NCBI GenBank assembly: GCA_016278265.1
Contig: JADQCE010000002.1
Span: 124,001-188,000 of the forward strand
Length of the DNA: 64,000 nucleotides
Reading direction: 5' to 3'
From: Halothiobacillus sp.
GTDB taxonomy: Bacteria; Pseudomonadota; Gammaproteobacteria; Halothiobacillales; Halothiobacillaceae
Made by a program: the position numbers and the translations under genes. Below the pieces are notes generated by a model. The model did not search any database. It had not been told where the DNA came from and saw only the letters and a program-made list of their open reading frames with translations. Positions 20,934-29,041 of this stretch are shown piece by piece (the stretch's first letter is position 1; each line of letters starts with the position of its first letter).

Positions 20934-21959
20934 ATGGAATTCAAAGAGCAGTTCCTGGCAACGCGCCGCCGCTTTTTGCGCAACATCGGGGTCACCGCCG
21001 GCCTGGCTGCCGCGCCCCTGTCGTGGTCCTCGCGTGTGTTCGCCGAGGAAAAGCTGGTGATCGAAGGCCCGCCGATGCCGGACATCCCGGCCACCGAGAT
21101 CACCGAGAACGTCTACGTGATCGTCTCGCCTTGGGGTTTCCCCTCCGAGGAAAACCAGGGGATGATGAGCAACGTCACCTTCGCGATTACGGAAAAGGGC
21201 GTCGTGGTGATCGACAGCGGCGCATCCCTGCAGATTGGTCGCATGGCCTTGCGCCAAATCCGCGAAATCACCGAAAAGCCCATTGCGGCGGTCTTCAATA
21301 CGCACTACCACGGTGACCACTGGCTGGGTAACCACGCCTTCGTCAACGAGAATCCGGACGTGCCGATCTACGCGCACGAGAAGACCGCCTCGGCCATTCG
21401 CACCAACCAGGGCGCATTCTGGGTCAGCCTGATGGAGCGCTCCACGGGCAACGCGATCGAGGGCACCGTGGTGACGCCGCCGAACAAGGTGGTCGGCCAT
21501 GGCGACGAGATTGATTTCGGCGACCTCACGATTCGGGTGCACTTCTACGGCACCGCGCATACCCCGTCGGATATCAGCCTCGAGCTGGTGGAAGAGGGGA
21601 TTGTTCATGTCGGCGACATCGCGATGAACAACCGCATCGCCTACATGGACGACGGCAGCTTCCTCGGGACCTTCAAGGCGTTCGATGCCCTCGAGCAGAA
21701 CGTGCCGGATGCGTTCTGGATTCCGGCGCACGGCTTTCCTGCCTACGATCTGCTCAAGCACAACCGCATCTTCTTTCAGGGCATCTACGAGTCTGCCGAG
21801 AAGGCCGTCGAGGAGATGGCCGGCCCGAGTCAGGCGAAAGTGTATGCACTGGAGGACGAGCGGGTGCAGTACTACGCCCCGTTTACGAACGGTTTCGACC
21901 AGAATATCGGCAAGTACGCGTCGCTGGCGTTTCTCGAGGCCGAAGCAGCTGCCTTCTAA
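20934..21959 (+). CDS. Tat-exported metallo-beta-lactamase-fold hydrolase
   Basis: Periplasmic metallo-hydrolase of 341 residues. A twin-arginine signal (RRRFLRNIGVTAGLAAAP, cleavage near VFAEE) precedes the domain with the metal motif FNTHYHGDHWLGNH (HxHxDH), a later His in HTPSDIS and the Asp in VHVGDIAMNN. The ATG at 20934 has GGAGGAG six bases upstream, a near-perfect site; an ATG 45 bases earlier lacks one. The family includes SoxH-like proteins and quinoprotein-relay hydrolases; its place ahead of YeeE/YedE and rhodanese genes suggests a role in periplasmic sulfur chemistry (inference). Substrate unknown. Confidence 0.82.
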   Translation: MEFKEQFLATRRRFLRNIGVTAGLAAAPLSWSSRVFAEEKLVIEGPPMPDIPATEITENVYVIVSPWGFPSEENQGMMSNVTFAITEKGVVVIDSGASLQIGRMALRQIREITEKPIAAVFNTHYHGDHWLGNHAFVNENPDVPIYAHEKTASAIRTNQGAFWVSLMERSTGNAIEGTVVTPPNKVVGHGDEIDFGDLTIRVHFYGTAHTPSDISLELVEEGIVHVGDIAMNNRIAYMDDGSFLGTFKAFDALEQNVPDAFWIPAHGFPAYDLLKHNRIFFQGIYESAEKAVEEMAGPSQAKVYALEDERVQYYAPFTNGFDQNIGKYASLAFLEAEAAAF

Positions 21960-22086
21960 GGTTTAGGGGGAGTCGCCCGGGCGGGGTGACCCATCCACCG
22001 ACAGCAGATGTCGATAGGCCCACCGGATTGGCGGGCCTTCAAGGAATGTTTTCTTCAATTGCTGATTCCAGGAGGTCCAGCAAGGA

Positions 22087-22599
22087 ATGTCTTGCCAAGT
22101 TAGGCCGTTATGGCCCCCCTTCGTCGCCGGCATCGTGCTCGGCCTGGTCGTCTTGCTCACCTTCGTGCTGGTAGGCAACGGTATGGGTTCGTCCGGTGCC
22201 TTCGCCCGTGTGGCCACCGAGGTCGGTTTGCAGGTTGCGCCCGAAGCTACTCGTGAGAATGCCTACCTCGGTGGTATGGCCCAGGGCAATCCGCTTGCGG
22301 CATGGATCGTGGTCGCCGCTATCGGCACCCTGGTCGGCGCCATCCTCGCGGCGGTCTCCTCCGGGCGCTTTCGGGTCAAGGTCGACCGTGGTTCCGGTCG
22401 CATCGGTGTTGCGCCGCGCCTGTTGCTCGCCCTGGGTGGCGGTCTGCTGGCCGGGTTCGGCTCGCGGCTGGCGGCCGGGTGCACCAGCGGCGTCGGCCTG
22501 TCCAATACCGCTATGCTGGGCGTGGCCGGTTTTGTCTTCCTGATCGTATTCTTCGTGGTCGGGATTCTGGTCAGTCTGTTGATGCGGAGGGTTTGGTAA
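22087..22599 (+). CDS. YeeE/YedE family transporter, first half-protein
   Basis: Membrane protein of 170 residues, four to five helices, representing one half of the two-part YeeE/YedE (TsuA-like) sulfur-compound transporters. The diagnostic cysteine is Cys132 in RLAAGCTSGVGLSN. A second partner gene follows, its start overlapping this stop by one base (TAATG), so the two are surely made together. Family members import thiosulfate or related sulfur species; thiosulfate is therefore the leading guess. A strong purine run (CCAGGAGGTCC and AAGGA) precedes the ATG. Confidence 0.85.
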   Translation: MSCQVRPLWPPFVAGIVLGLVVLLTFVLVGNGMGSSGAFARVATEVGLQVAPEATRENAYLGGMAQGNPLAAWIVVAAIGTLVGAILAAVSSGRFRVKVDRGSGRIGVAPRLLLALGGGLLAGFGSRLAAGCTSGVGLSNTAMLGVAGFVFLIVFFVVGILVSLLMRRVW

Positions 22600-23264
22600 T
22601 GGATTACGGCACCGCGGGTACCGCACTGGCCACCGGCCTGCTGTTCGGCTTCGTGCTCGAGCAGGCCGGCTTTGGCTCTCCCTGCAAACTCACCGCCCAG
22701 TTTCGCCTCACCGACTGGTCGGTGTTCAAGGTCATGTTCTCGGCCATCATTGTCGCGGCGATCGGCATCCTGTTGCTGCAGGTGAACAACACCTTCGGCG
22801 CACAGGGGTTCTATGTCGCCGAAATGTATCTCTGGGGCACCGTGCTGGGCGCGGTGCTGATCGGGGCCGGTTTCGCCATTGGTGGCTACTGTCCCGGCAC
22901 GTCCGTGGTCGGGTTCGGTAGTGGTCGGATCGACGGGCTGGTGTTCATGCTCGGCATGGTCATCGGTGTCTGGGCCTTCGCCGGCGTCTATGACAGCGAC
23001 TTCATTCAGGCCGCGGTCACTGGGGCGCAGGTATCGGCCCGCACCGTGCCGGAACTGCTGGGCGTCTCGCCATGGCTGGTAGTGGCGGCGATGCTGCTAG
23101 TGCTGGCGGGCGGTTTCTTTGCCGGTCGCGCCCTCGAGCAGCGCAGTCACGGTGTCTACACCGCCGAGGACATCACCGAAGGGCGAGATCCCGGCGAGAG
23201 TGACGAGCTCGGTCGCGACCTGGGTCGAGAAGCCAGCGCCGCGCGCCGCACCGACGCCGATTGA
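22599..23264 (+). CDS. YeeE/YedE family transporter, second half-protein
   Basis: Partner of the preceding gene, 221 residues with about five membrane helices. It has the two other family cysteine motifs: Cys29 in GFGSPCKLTAQFRL and Cys98 in GGYCPGTSVVGFGSG. A hydrophilic, acidic C-terminal tail of ~40 residues (TEGRDPGESDELGRD) lies after the last helix and should be cytoplasmic or periplasmic. GGAGG lies nine bases before the ATG. Together the two halves would equal one full-length transporter, with the conserved Cys residues thought in this family to pass the sulfur substrate through the membrane. Confidence 0.85.
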   Translation: MDYGTAGTALATGLLFGFVLEQAGFGSPCKLTAQFRLTDWSVFKVMFSAIIVAAIGILLLQVNNTFGAQGFYVAEMYLWGTVLGAVLIGAGFAIGGYCPGTSVVGFGSGRIDGLVFMLGMVIGVWAFAGVYDSDFIQAAVTGAQVSARTVPELLGVSPWLVVAAMLLVLAGGFFAGRALEQRSHGVYTAEDITEGRDPGESDELGRDLGREASAARRTDAD

Positions 23265-23335
23265 GCGGATAGCACCGCGTGATTTTGCGGGATGGCTGTC
23301 CGGTCGCCCGCCCTTGTTAGAGGAGAGTGGATTAG

Positions 23336-23836
23336 ATGGAATCGAAGAAGATCGCCCGACAGGCGCGCGCGCGCCGCGCGCTCAAGTTGTCCATGCCGGC
23401 AATGGCGTTCACCGTGGGCGCGTCGCTTGCCGCAACCACCATGTTGCCGCTATCGGTGGCGGCGCAGACCCGGGGCGGTAATCCCTGCGCCCCGTCTTCC
23501 CGCGGTGGAAACCCCTGTGCGCCCTCTGCCCGTGGTGGCAACCCGTGCGCACCATCGGCTCGCGGCGGTAATCCGTGTGCGCCGTCGGCCCGGGGTGGCA
23601 ATCCATGCGCACCCTCGGCTCGTGGGGGTAATCCCTGTGCGCCGTCGGCCCGGGGCGGCAACCCCTGCGCACCCTCGGCCCGCGGTGGCAACCCCTGTGC
23701 GCCGTCAAGCCGGGGTGGCAATCCTTGCGCCCCGGACGCTCGCGGTGGCAATCCCTGTGCACCCGCTGCCCGTGGTGGCAACCCGTGCGCGCCGTCGGGG
23801 CGTGGCGGCAATCCCTGTGCGCCGGGCGGTCAGTAA
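23336..23836 (+). CDS. Exported cysteine-repeat protein (12 x RGGNPCAPSA)
   Basis: I do not recognise this 166-residue protein as a named family. Residues 1-45 are a basic leader plus hydrophobic segment (MAFTVGASLAATTMLPLS) ending AAQT, a likely signal peptide. Residues 46-165 are exactly twelve decapeptides with invariant R-G-G-N-P-C-A-P and variable last two residues (SS, SA x6, SS, DA, AA, SG, GG), then a final Gln. Each unit has one Cys, ten residues apart, so the mature protein is about 7% Cys and has no other domain. It is low in hydrophobics and probably disordered. GAGGAGAG precedes the ATG. It lies between the sulfur transporter pair and a periplasmic rhodanese; a thiol-based sulfur or metal carrier is a guess. 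Confidence 0.8.
   Translation: MESKKIARQARARRALKLSMPAMAFTVGASLAATTMLPLSVAAQTRGGNPCAPSSRGGNPCAPSARGGNPCAPSARGGNPCAPSARGGNPCAPSARGGNPCAPSARGGNPCAPSARGGNPCAPSSRGGNPCAPDARGGNPCAPAARGGNPCAPSGRGGNPCAPGGQ
23471..23830 (+). repeat. Twelve in-frame 30-bp tandem repeats
   Basis: Each 30-bp unit encodes one RGGNPCAPxx decapeptide. Units are not identical at DNA level: third-codon positions vary (GGC/GGT/GGG glycines, TGC/TGT cysteines) while the first eight amino acids never change. Confidence 0.95.
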
Positions 23837-23867
23837 CCGAGTGTCCGTCACGGGCTGAGTTGTCTCG

Positions 23868-24566
23868 ATGAGTGACGCACCAAACCACGCCTTGCCCGAT
23901 GATTGGCTCGATGCCGGTCTGGCGGCCGGTGACGAATGGCGCTCGATTCAGTCGGCCCTGGCCGCTGATAACCAGACCGTGCTCACCGAATTGTTCCGGG
24001 ACCACCCGGAAGAGGGCTTCGACTACTGGGCGCACTTTCCACAGGACGACGCCCGGGATCCGGTCAGTGGGGCGCGTTTCTACTATCACGCACATGACCC
24101 GGCCGAGTGGGCATCCAGCGAGCACGGCCACTTCCACTTGTTCGTTGCCGACGAGGACGAGCCGGGCTTTGCCCACGTGGCCGCGGTGTCGATGGACCGC
24201 CAAGGGCGTGCGCAACGCCTGTTTACTACCAACGGCTGGGTGACCGGTGAAACGGTTCGTCCCGCGGCGGAGTTGCTGGCCCTGTTGCCGAATGGCTTCG
24301 AGATCAACCGGGCTCGCCCGTCGTGGCTGGTGGGGCGGTGGTTGACCGCCCTGGTGGCGCTGTTGATGCCACAGATCCGCGAGTTGCTCGAGTTGCGGGA
24401 TCGTGCCTTGACGGCCGATTCCGACGACTGGCCCGATCCGGAGGTGCTGGCCGATCGGGACCGGCATGTCCTGAGCGAGTGTCCGCTGGACATGGAGGCG
24501 GTGTTGGCCGATTGGTCGCGGCGACTCGAGGCCCTGCAAGCGCAACTGATTTCCCCGCCCCGCTGA
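23868..24566 (+). CDS. Conserved hypothetical cytoplasmic protein
   Basis: Protein of 232 residues without signal peptide or membrane helix. The central part has a His-rich stretch, FYYHAHDPAEWASSEHGHFHLF (residues 69-90), which could bind metal, followed by HVAAVSMDRQGRAQRLFTTNGWVTGE, a beta-rich segment. The C-terminal half is helical and acidic. It may belong to a DUF family (I recall DUF6969 as having this HGHFHLF pattern, unverified). It starts 31 bp after the repeat-protein stop and ends 63 bp before the rhodanese gene, in the same direction, so co-expression with the sulfur cluster is likely. Function unknown. Confidence 0.75.
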   Translation: MSDAPNHALPDDWLDAGLAAGDEWRSIQSALAADNQTVLTELFRDHPEEGFDYWAHFPQDDARDPVSGARFYYHAHDPAEWASSEHGHFHLFVADEDEPGFAHVAAVSMDRQGRAQRLFTTNGWVTGETVRPAAELLALLPNGFEINRARPSWLVGRWLTALVALLMPQIRELLELRDRALTADSDDWPDPEVLADRDRHVLSECPLDMEAVLADWSRRLEALQAQLISPPR

Positions 24567-24578
24567 GGGCGGCTTTTC

Positions 24579-24603
24579 CGGCGCCGGCTGGCGCCGTTTG
24601 TTG
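24579..24603 (+). terminator. Hairpin, possible weak terminator
   Basis: CGGCGCC-GGCT-GGCGCCG is a 7-bp GC stem followed by TTTGTTG. The broken T-run suggests partial termination before the rhodanese gene. Confidence 0.4.
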
Positions 24604-24629
24604 ATGCACGAAGAAGGAGTTGAGTCATT

Positions 24630-25625
24630 ATGGATTTCAAACGGTTTCTCGCTGTTCCCACCGGGGCGGCTGCCCTGGCCATCGCGCAAGGGGCCTGGGC
24701 ACTGGATGTGCCGGGTCCGGTGGTTGACCCGCAGTGGCTGAATGACAACCTGGAACAGGTCACCGTTCTGCAGATTGCCGGGTCGGAAAAGGCGTTTGCC
24801 ATGGCGCCGAAGTACGAGACCGTCGAGGGAAAGAAAGTCGTTTCCGTCGTCTCCGGTCACGTGCCGGGTGCCCAGTTCGTCGACTGGGGCAAGGTGCGCG
24901 TCGAGCGCATGGAGAACGGCAAGAAGGTCGGCAAGCTGATCCCGGAAAAGGCCGACTTCGAATCCTTGGTGCAGGCCCTGGGCGTGGACAAGAACGACAC
25001 GGTGGTGATCGTGCCGCTGGGCCTGTCCGGCTCGGATTACACCAAGGCCACCCGCCTGTACTGGCAGATGAAGTACTTCGGCCACGACGACATGGCCCTG
25101 CTCGACGGTGGCTTGGCCAACTGGCTGGCGGCAGGCTTTGACGCCGGTACTGGTCAGCCGGGGAAGGTCGAGGCCGGTGACTGGGTCGCGACCGACGAGC
25201 GTGACGAGATCCTGGCGACCTACGCCGAGGTTCGCGACGCGGTCGATTCCAACGGCAAGGTCCAGCTGCTGGATGCCCGCCCGCCGAATCAGTATCTGGG
25301 CGTGTTCAGCAAGTCCAAGACCGTGCCCGGTCACCTGCCTGGCGCCAAGAACCTGCCGACCGACGTGCTCGTGCGTGCGGACGGGGCGGCGGCCACTTTC
25401 CTGCCGGCGTCGAGCTATCGTTCGATCATGGAGTTCAAGGACATCGATCCGAGCGGTGCGGCCATCGCGTACTGCAACTCGGGCAACCTGGCGTCAGGTG
25501 TGTGGTTCGTTGCGAGCGAGATCATGGGCAACGGTGACGTCGCCTTGTACGACGGCTCCATGAAGGAATACGGCATGTATGTCGACGACGGGGCGACCTC
25601 GGTCAACCCGGCGCAGCTCTACTGA
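24630..25625 (+). CDS. Periplasmic two-domain sulfurtransferase (rhodanese)
   Basis: Transfers sulfane sulfur, for example from thiosulfate to a thiol acceptor. The 331-residue protein has a signal peptide (KRFLAVPTGAAALAIAQGAWA, cleavage about residue 25) and two rhodanese domains. The N-terminal domain lacks the catalytic Cys (VIVPLGLSGSDYTKATR in the loop region), as usual for two-domain enzymes. The C-terminal domain has Cys282 in IAYCNSGNLASG, an active-site loop with CNSGNLAS. GAAGGAG lies upstream of the ATG. It is last in the sulfur cluster and is followed by a strong terminator. Confidence 0.9.
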   Translation: MDFKRFLAVPTGAAALAIAQGAWALDVPGPVVDPQWLNDNLEQVTVLQIAGSEKAFAMAPKYETVEGKKVVSVVSGHVPGAQFVDWGKVRVERMENGKKVGKLIPEKADFESLVQALGVDKNDTVVIVPLGLSGSDYTKATRLYWQMKYFGHDDMALLDGGLANWLAAGFDAGTGQPGKVEAGDWVATDERDEILATYAEVRDAVDSNGKVQLLDARPPNQYLGVFSKSKTVPGHLPGAKNLPTDVLVRADGAAATFLPASSYRSIMEFKDIDPSGAAIAYCNSGNLASGVWFVASEIMGNGDVALYDGSMKEYGMYVDDGATSVNPAQLY

Positions 25626-25649
25626 CTCGGCAATGCCTTGCGGCCCCAC

Positions 25650-25676
25650 AACCCCGCCATCCGGCGGGGTTTTTTG
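25650..25676 (+). terminator. Rho-independent terminator after the sulfurtransferase gene
   Basis: AACCCCGCC-ATCC-GGCGGGGTT followed by a run of T; strong 9-bp stem. Confidence 0.92.
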
Positions 25677-25843
25677 CGTTGCGCAAGGGCATCGAGAGAC
25701 GGGGCTTTGATCATGCGTATGTGATCGGCGTCCGCTTATTCCACCATGGACGAGATCTTGTTGCCGGTGGTGCCCGCGGCAGGTTGCGAGATCAGCGCCT
25801 ACACTCGTCAAGGCCAACACGACATAGCAAGGAGGTCGGGTCT

Positions 25844-26329
25844 ATGAGTACTTGGGTAGTGGTTGCCGATGAGGCTCGGGCGCGTTTTCTCGCGGTCCGT
25901 GACAACAGTGGGGCCTTTCGCGGCAGTGAGATGCATCCCTCCAGTCGTCCCGCGCCCAAGGGCGCGCTCGAGGAGGTGGTCTCGTTGTCCAATTCCGCGG
26001 CCCGATTGTCGGACGCGGACCTTGAGACCGACCGGCCGGGGTCGACCACCGACCGCAAGGGCGATGCCATGCATGCCTACGAACCGGCCAATAGCGTGCG
26101 TGACGTCGAGGCAAAGCGCTTTGCCCGTGAGGTAATCGCCCAACTCGAAGAAGTGTTGCAGAAGGGGCGGATGGAGCGGTTCTACCTGATGGCCGCGCCC
26201 AGCTTTCTCGGTTTGCTGCGCGAGGAGATGGGCCAGGGGCTCCAGGACGCGCTGGTTGCCGATCAGGCCAAGGATTTCTCGGCTCGGTCGCCGGAGGAAA
26301 TTCGTGCCGCCTTGCCAGAACGCCTGTGA
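25844..26329 (+). CDS. Host attachment family protein
   Basis: 161-residue protein of the family annotated as required for attachment to host cells (PF10116). It starts TWVVVADEARARFLAV, a beta strand typical of the eRF1-like/Vlr fold, has the conserved middle THAYEP-like MHAYEPANSVRDVEAKRFAREVIAQL split by variable loop, and ends FYLMAAPSFLGLLREEM and AKDFSARSPEEIRAALP. The start has AAGGAGG nine bases upstream. The family name is historical (Agrobacterium); the biochemical function is not settled. It stands alone with the next small gene 51 bp downstream. Confidence 0.85.
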   Translation: MSTWVVVADEARARFLAVRDNSGAFRGSEMHPSSRPAPKGALEEVVSLSNSAARLSDADLETDRPGSTTDRKGDAMHAYEPANSVRDVEAKRFAREVIAQLEEVLQKGRMERFYLMAAPSFLGLLREEMGQGLQDALVADQAKDFSARSPEEIRAALPERL

Positions 26330-26380
26330 GTTGGGTTCGCACCGGTTTACAGACAATTTTCCGAACCAGGAGATCGGCGC

Positions 26381-26590
26381 ATGTTTCTCAAGCGCAAGGA
26401 CAACGACAACATGATCGAGATCATCGATCTGGAAACCCTCGCTGACCCCGCCCTACCGAGCGTGATGGGCCGGCAGCATGCGGGCGAGGAGATGCAGGAC
26501 GAGGAAAGCTTCGAGAAAGAGGATCTGGAATTTCCGTCCGGTGAGCCACTGCCGCGCTGCTGGATGGACCTTCATTGGCGAGAAGACTGA
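26381..26590 (+). CDS. Conserved small acidic protein
   Basis: 69 residues, beginning FLKRKDNDNMIEIIDLETLADP and containing GRQHAGEEMQDEE and FPSGEPLPRCWMD. I recall this pattern (GR.H.GEE.QD.E.F.K..L.FPSGE.LP.CW) as a widespread small protein in Gammaproteobacteria that is often, without support, annotated as an acetyltransferase; it is far too short for that. GGAGATCGGCGC precedes the ATG. A hairpin terminator follows. Function unknown. Confidence 0.75.
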   Translation: MFLKRKDNDNMIEIIDLETLADPALPSVMGRQHAGEEMQDEESFEKEDLEFPSGEPLPRCWMDLHWRED

Positions 26591-26612
26591 TCCGCTCACC
26601 CGCTGCAGATCA

Positions 26613-26652
26613 AGAAGGCCGCCGATCCTGGATTTGGCGGCCTTCGCCTTTC
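26613..26652. terminator. Bidirectional hairpin terminator
   Basis: GAAGGCCGCC and GGCGGCCTTC form a 10-bp stem between the convergent small acidic protein gene and the membrane protein gene; T-rich sequence follows in the plus direction (GCCTTTCT). Confidence 0.7.
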
Positions 26653-26674
26653 TGGAGTGCCGGTTCGCGGTGCT

Positions 26675-27136
26675 TCAGGGTAGGACCCAAAGCGTCAGTG
26701 ACAGCAGCATGCTGGCAATCGCGCTGCCGATCACCGGCAGCATCATCAGCCCGGCAAGCGCTTCGCGACGGGCGAGTTGCCAACCGGTCCAGATCAATGT
26801 CGCCAACCAGGCAATCGCAAGCAGCAGGGCAATCAGGGACTGGCCGGCCCCGAGCAACACCACGACGGCCAGCGGCAGGAGGAGCGATGCCCACAGCCCG
26901 ACGTGTTCGGCTCCCCGGTGGGGTGTGGTGATCGACGCGGCGTAGGCAAAGGCTGCCCAGGCGAGCAGGAAGGCAAACCCCATGGCGCCGGTGAGGGGTG
27001 AGGCGGGCAGTGTGCGGGCGCTGGCGGCGCCCGGTGGATGCAGATCGGCGCCGAACCAGATCAGCAGGATGGCCACGGTCAGGCTGGCGATCATCCATAG
27101 CGCAAGGGCGGGGCGGTTGACGGCCGGTTCGCTCAT
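26675..27136 (-). CDS. Small membrane protein of unknown function
   Basis: 153 residues with about five hydrophobic helices (e.g. LALWMIASLTVAILLIWFG near the start, GAMGFAFLLAWAAFAYAAS, LLLPLAVVVLLGAGQ, and MMLPVIGSAIASMLLSLTLW at the end). I do not recognise the family. The ATG has GGGAGG eight bases upstream, which supports it being a real gene. It is transcribed away from the SulP gene, across a 413-bp gap, and converges on the small acidic protein gene. Confidence 0.65.
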   Translation of the reverse strand: MSEPAVNRPALALWMIASLTVAILLIWFGADLHPPGAASARTLPASPLTGAMGFAFLLAWAAFAYAASITTPHRGAEHVGLWASLLLPLAVVVLLGAGQSLIALLLAIAWLATLIWTGWQLARREALAGLMMLPVIGSAIASMLLSLTLWVLP

Positions 27137-27549
27137 TGGGTGTTCCTCCCGTTAAGACAAGAAAGATGGAGACGCTGCGGGAGCGCCGACGTGGCTCCCG
27201 GACCCGATCACTCGCCGGAAAGCTTAGCAGGGCGATGTGCCCTCGATGTGCCCGGTATAACGTTTGCCGGAAGAAGCCAACCACCTGATCTGGTAAAATC
27301 GTGCCCTTGTCTGCAGGACTGCGCCGCCTTCCGGTCTGCCCGCGAAGGCGTTCCCGCCGTTCGTCCGACTCGTCCTCACGAACCCGATTGCGCTACGGAA
27401 TGGTTGCCTGCTGCCCGGTCTGTCGGGCGGGCAGCGTTTCCCGTCGATGGCGGGATCAGGGCATCGTATTGTCATCACGAAAGGTGAACCGGGCGAGTCT
27501 GGCGGCGGGCGTGCCTGCCCAAACCGAATCCGCTGGACAGAGAGTCACG
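27137..27549. other. 413-bp gap upstream of the SulP gene
   Basis: Divergent promoter region with an unusually long SulP leader. A hairpin CTGCCCG/CGGGCAG lies at 27411-27434, without a T-run. AT-rich stretches CGGTATAACG (~27256) and GGTAAAATCG (~27292) could contain -10 elements, but no convincing -35 partner was found. An open frame in phase with SulP crosses it from 27301, yet its translation is arginine/serine-rich and unlike SulP proteins, so I treat it as noncoding. Confidence 0.5.
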
Positions 27550-29040
27550 ATGAACTGGTACCGCATCAAGCAGGAATGGTTTTCCAATATCCGGGGAGAC
27601 CTGCTCTCCGGGCTGGTGGTGGCCCTGGCGCTGATCCCGGAGGCGATCGCCTTCTCGATCATCGCCGGCGTCGATCCCAAGGTGGGCCTGTACGCCTCGT
27701 TCGCCATCGCCGTGGTGATCGCCTTCACCGGCGGCCGGCCGGGCATGATCTCGGCGGCCACCGCGGCCACGGCGCTGCTGATGATCACCCTGGTCAAGGA
27801 CCACGGGCTGGAGTATCTGCTGGCCGCCTCGATACTCGCGGGGGTGCTGCAGATCGCGGCGGGCTACATCCGCCTGGACCGACTGATGCGGTTTATCTCC
27901 AATTCGGTGATGACCGGCTTCGTCAACGCGTTGGCCATCCTGATCTTCATGGCGCAGTTGCCCGAGCTGACCAACGTCACCTGGCACGTCTACGCGATGA
28001 CCGCGGCGGGCCTGGTGATCATCTACGGCCTGCCCAAGATCACCAACGTGATCCCCTCGCCGCTGGTCACCATCGTGGTGCTCACGCTGATTGCCTGGTA
28101 CATGGACATCGACGTGCGCACCGTGGGTGACATGGGCGAGATGCCCGACACCCTGCCGGTGTTCCTGTTCCCGGACATCCCGCTGAACCTCGAGACGCTG
28201 ATGACCATCCTGCCGTACTCGGCGGCGATCGCGGTGGTCGGCCTGCTCGAATCCCTGATGACGCAGAACCTGCTCGATACGCTGACCGACACCAAGACCA
28301 GCAAGGCGCGTGAGTGCAAGGGGCAGGGCATCGCCAACATCGTCTCCGGCTCGATGGGCGGCATGGCCGGCTGCGCGATGGTTGGTCAGTCCGTGATCAA
28401 CATCAAGTCGGGTGGTCGGGGACGCCTGTCGACCCTTCTCGCTGGCGTTTACCTGCTGATCCTGGTGGTCTTCCTGGCGCCGGTGCTCACCATGATCCCG
28501 ATGGCGGCATTGGTCGCGGTAATGATCATGGTCTCGATCGGCACGTTCAGCTGGACCTCGATCCGGGATCTCAAGAAGCACCCGATGAGCACCAACGTGG
28601 TGATGCTGATGACCGTGATCGTCACCGTGGCGACCCACAACCTTGCCTACGGCGTGCTCACCGGCGTGCTGCTGGCGGCGATGTTTTTCGCCAACAAGGT
28701 CGGCCGGTTCATGCACGTTTCCTCGCGCCTGTCCGAGGACGAGAACGACCCGCGTCATCGCACCTACGAGGTGATCGGGCAGGTGTTCTTCGCCTCGACC
28801 GAGAAATTCCTCGAGTCGTTTGATTTCAAGGACGACGTAGATAAGGTGTCGATCGACCTGTCCAAGGCGCACTTCTGGGATATCACCTCGGTGGGCGCGC
28901 TGGACAAGGTGGTGGTCGATTTCCGCCGGGAAGGTATCGAGGTGGAGGTCATCGGCATGAACCAGGCCACCGCCACGATCGTCGACAAGCACGCGGTGCA
29001 TAATGATCCGGATGCCGCCGAGAAGCTGATGGGGCACTGA
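27550..29040 (+). CDS. SulP family inorganic anion transporter
   Basis: Membrane transporter of 496 residues for sulfate, bicarbonate or a similar anion. It has the first-helix block [22 protein letters not shown], SulP core motifs ([30 protein letters not shown] region, residues ~55-80), a further eight or more helices, and a C-terminal STAS domain (about residues 395-490) with the loop [14 protein letters not shown]. The ATG at 27550 fits the family start. The universal-stress gene follows one base after its stop. In an autotrophic sulfur oxidiser either sulfate export/import or BicA-like bicarbonate uptake would make sense; motifs do not decide. Confidence 0.9.
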   Translation: MNWYRIKQEWFSNIRGDLLSGLVVALALIPEAIAFSIIAGVDPKVGLYASFAIAVVIAFTGGRPGMISAATAATALLMITLVKDHGLEYLLAASILAGVLQIAAGYIRLDRLMRFISNSVMTGFVNALAILIFMAQLPELTNVTWHVYAMTAAGLVIIYGLPKITNVIPSPLVTIVVLTLIAWYMDIDVRTVGDMGEMPDTLPVFLFPDIPLNLETLMTILPYSAAIAVVGLLESLMTQNLLDTLTDTKTSKARECKGQGIANIVSGSMGGMAGCAMVGQSVINIKSGGRGRLSTLLAGVYLLILVVFLAPVLTMIPMAALVAVMIMVSIGTFSWTSIRDLKKHPMSTNVVMLMTVIVTVATHNLAYGVLTGVLLAAMFFANKVGRFMHVSSRLSEDENDPRHRTYEVIGQVFFASTEKFLESFDFKDDVDKVSIDLSKAHFWDITSVGALDKVVVDFRREGIEVEVIGMNQATATIVDKHAVHNDPDAAEKLMGH

Positions 29041-29041
29041 C

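Noticed and set aside
23471-23830. Regular 30-bp repeats suggesting a CRISPR array
   Set aside because: Units are contiguous without spacers, stay in frame and encode a fixed decapeptide in a protein with a signal peptide and ribosome site; this is a coding tandem repeat.
23336-23836. Cys-repeat protein as a multiheme cytochrome
   Set aside because: No CxxCH motif; there is no His near any repeat Cys.
23409-25334. Long minus-strand open frame (641 codons) across the repeat protein and rhodanese genes
   Set aside because: Its translation is rich in His, Arg, Gly and Gln with no known domain, and it is antisense to well-supported genes; an effect of high GC at third positions.
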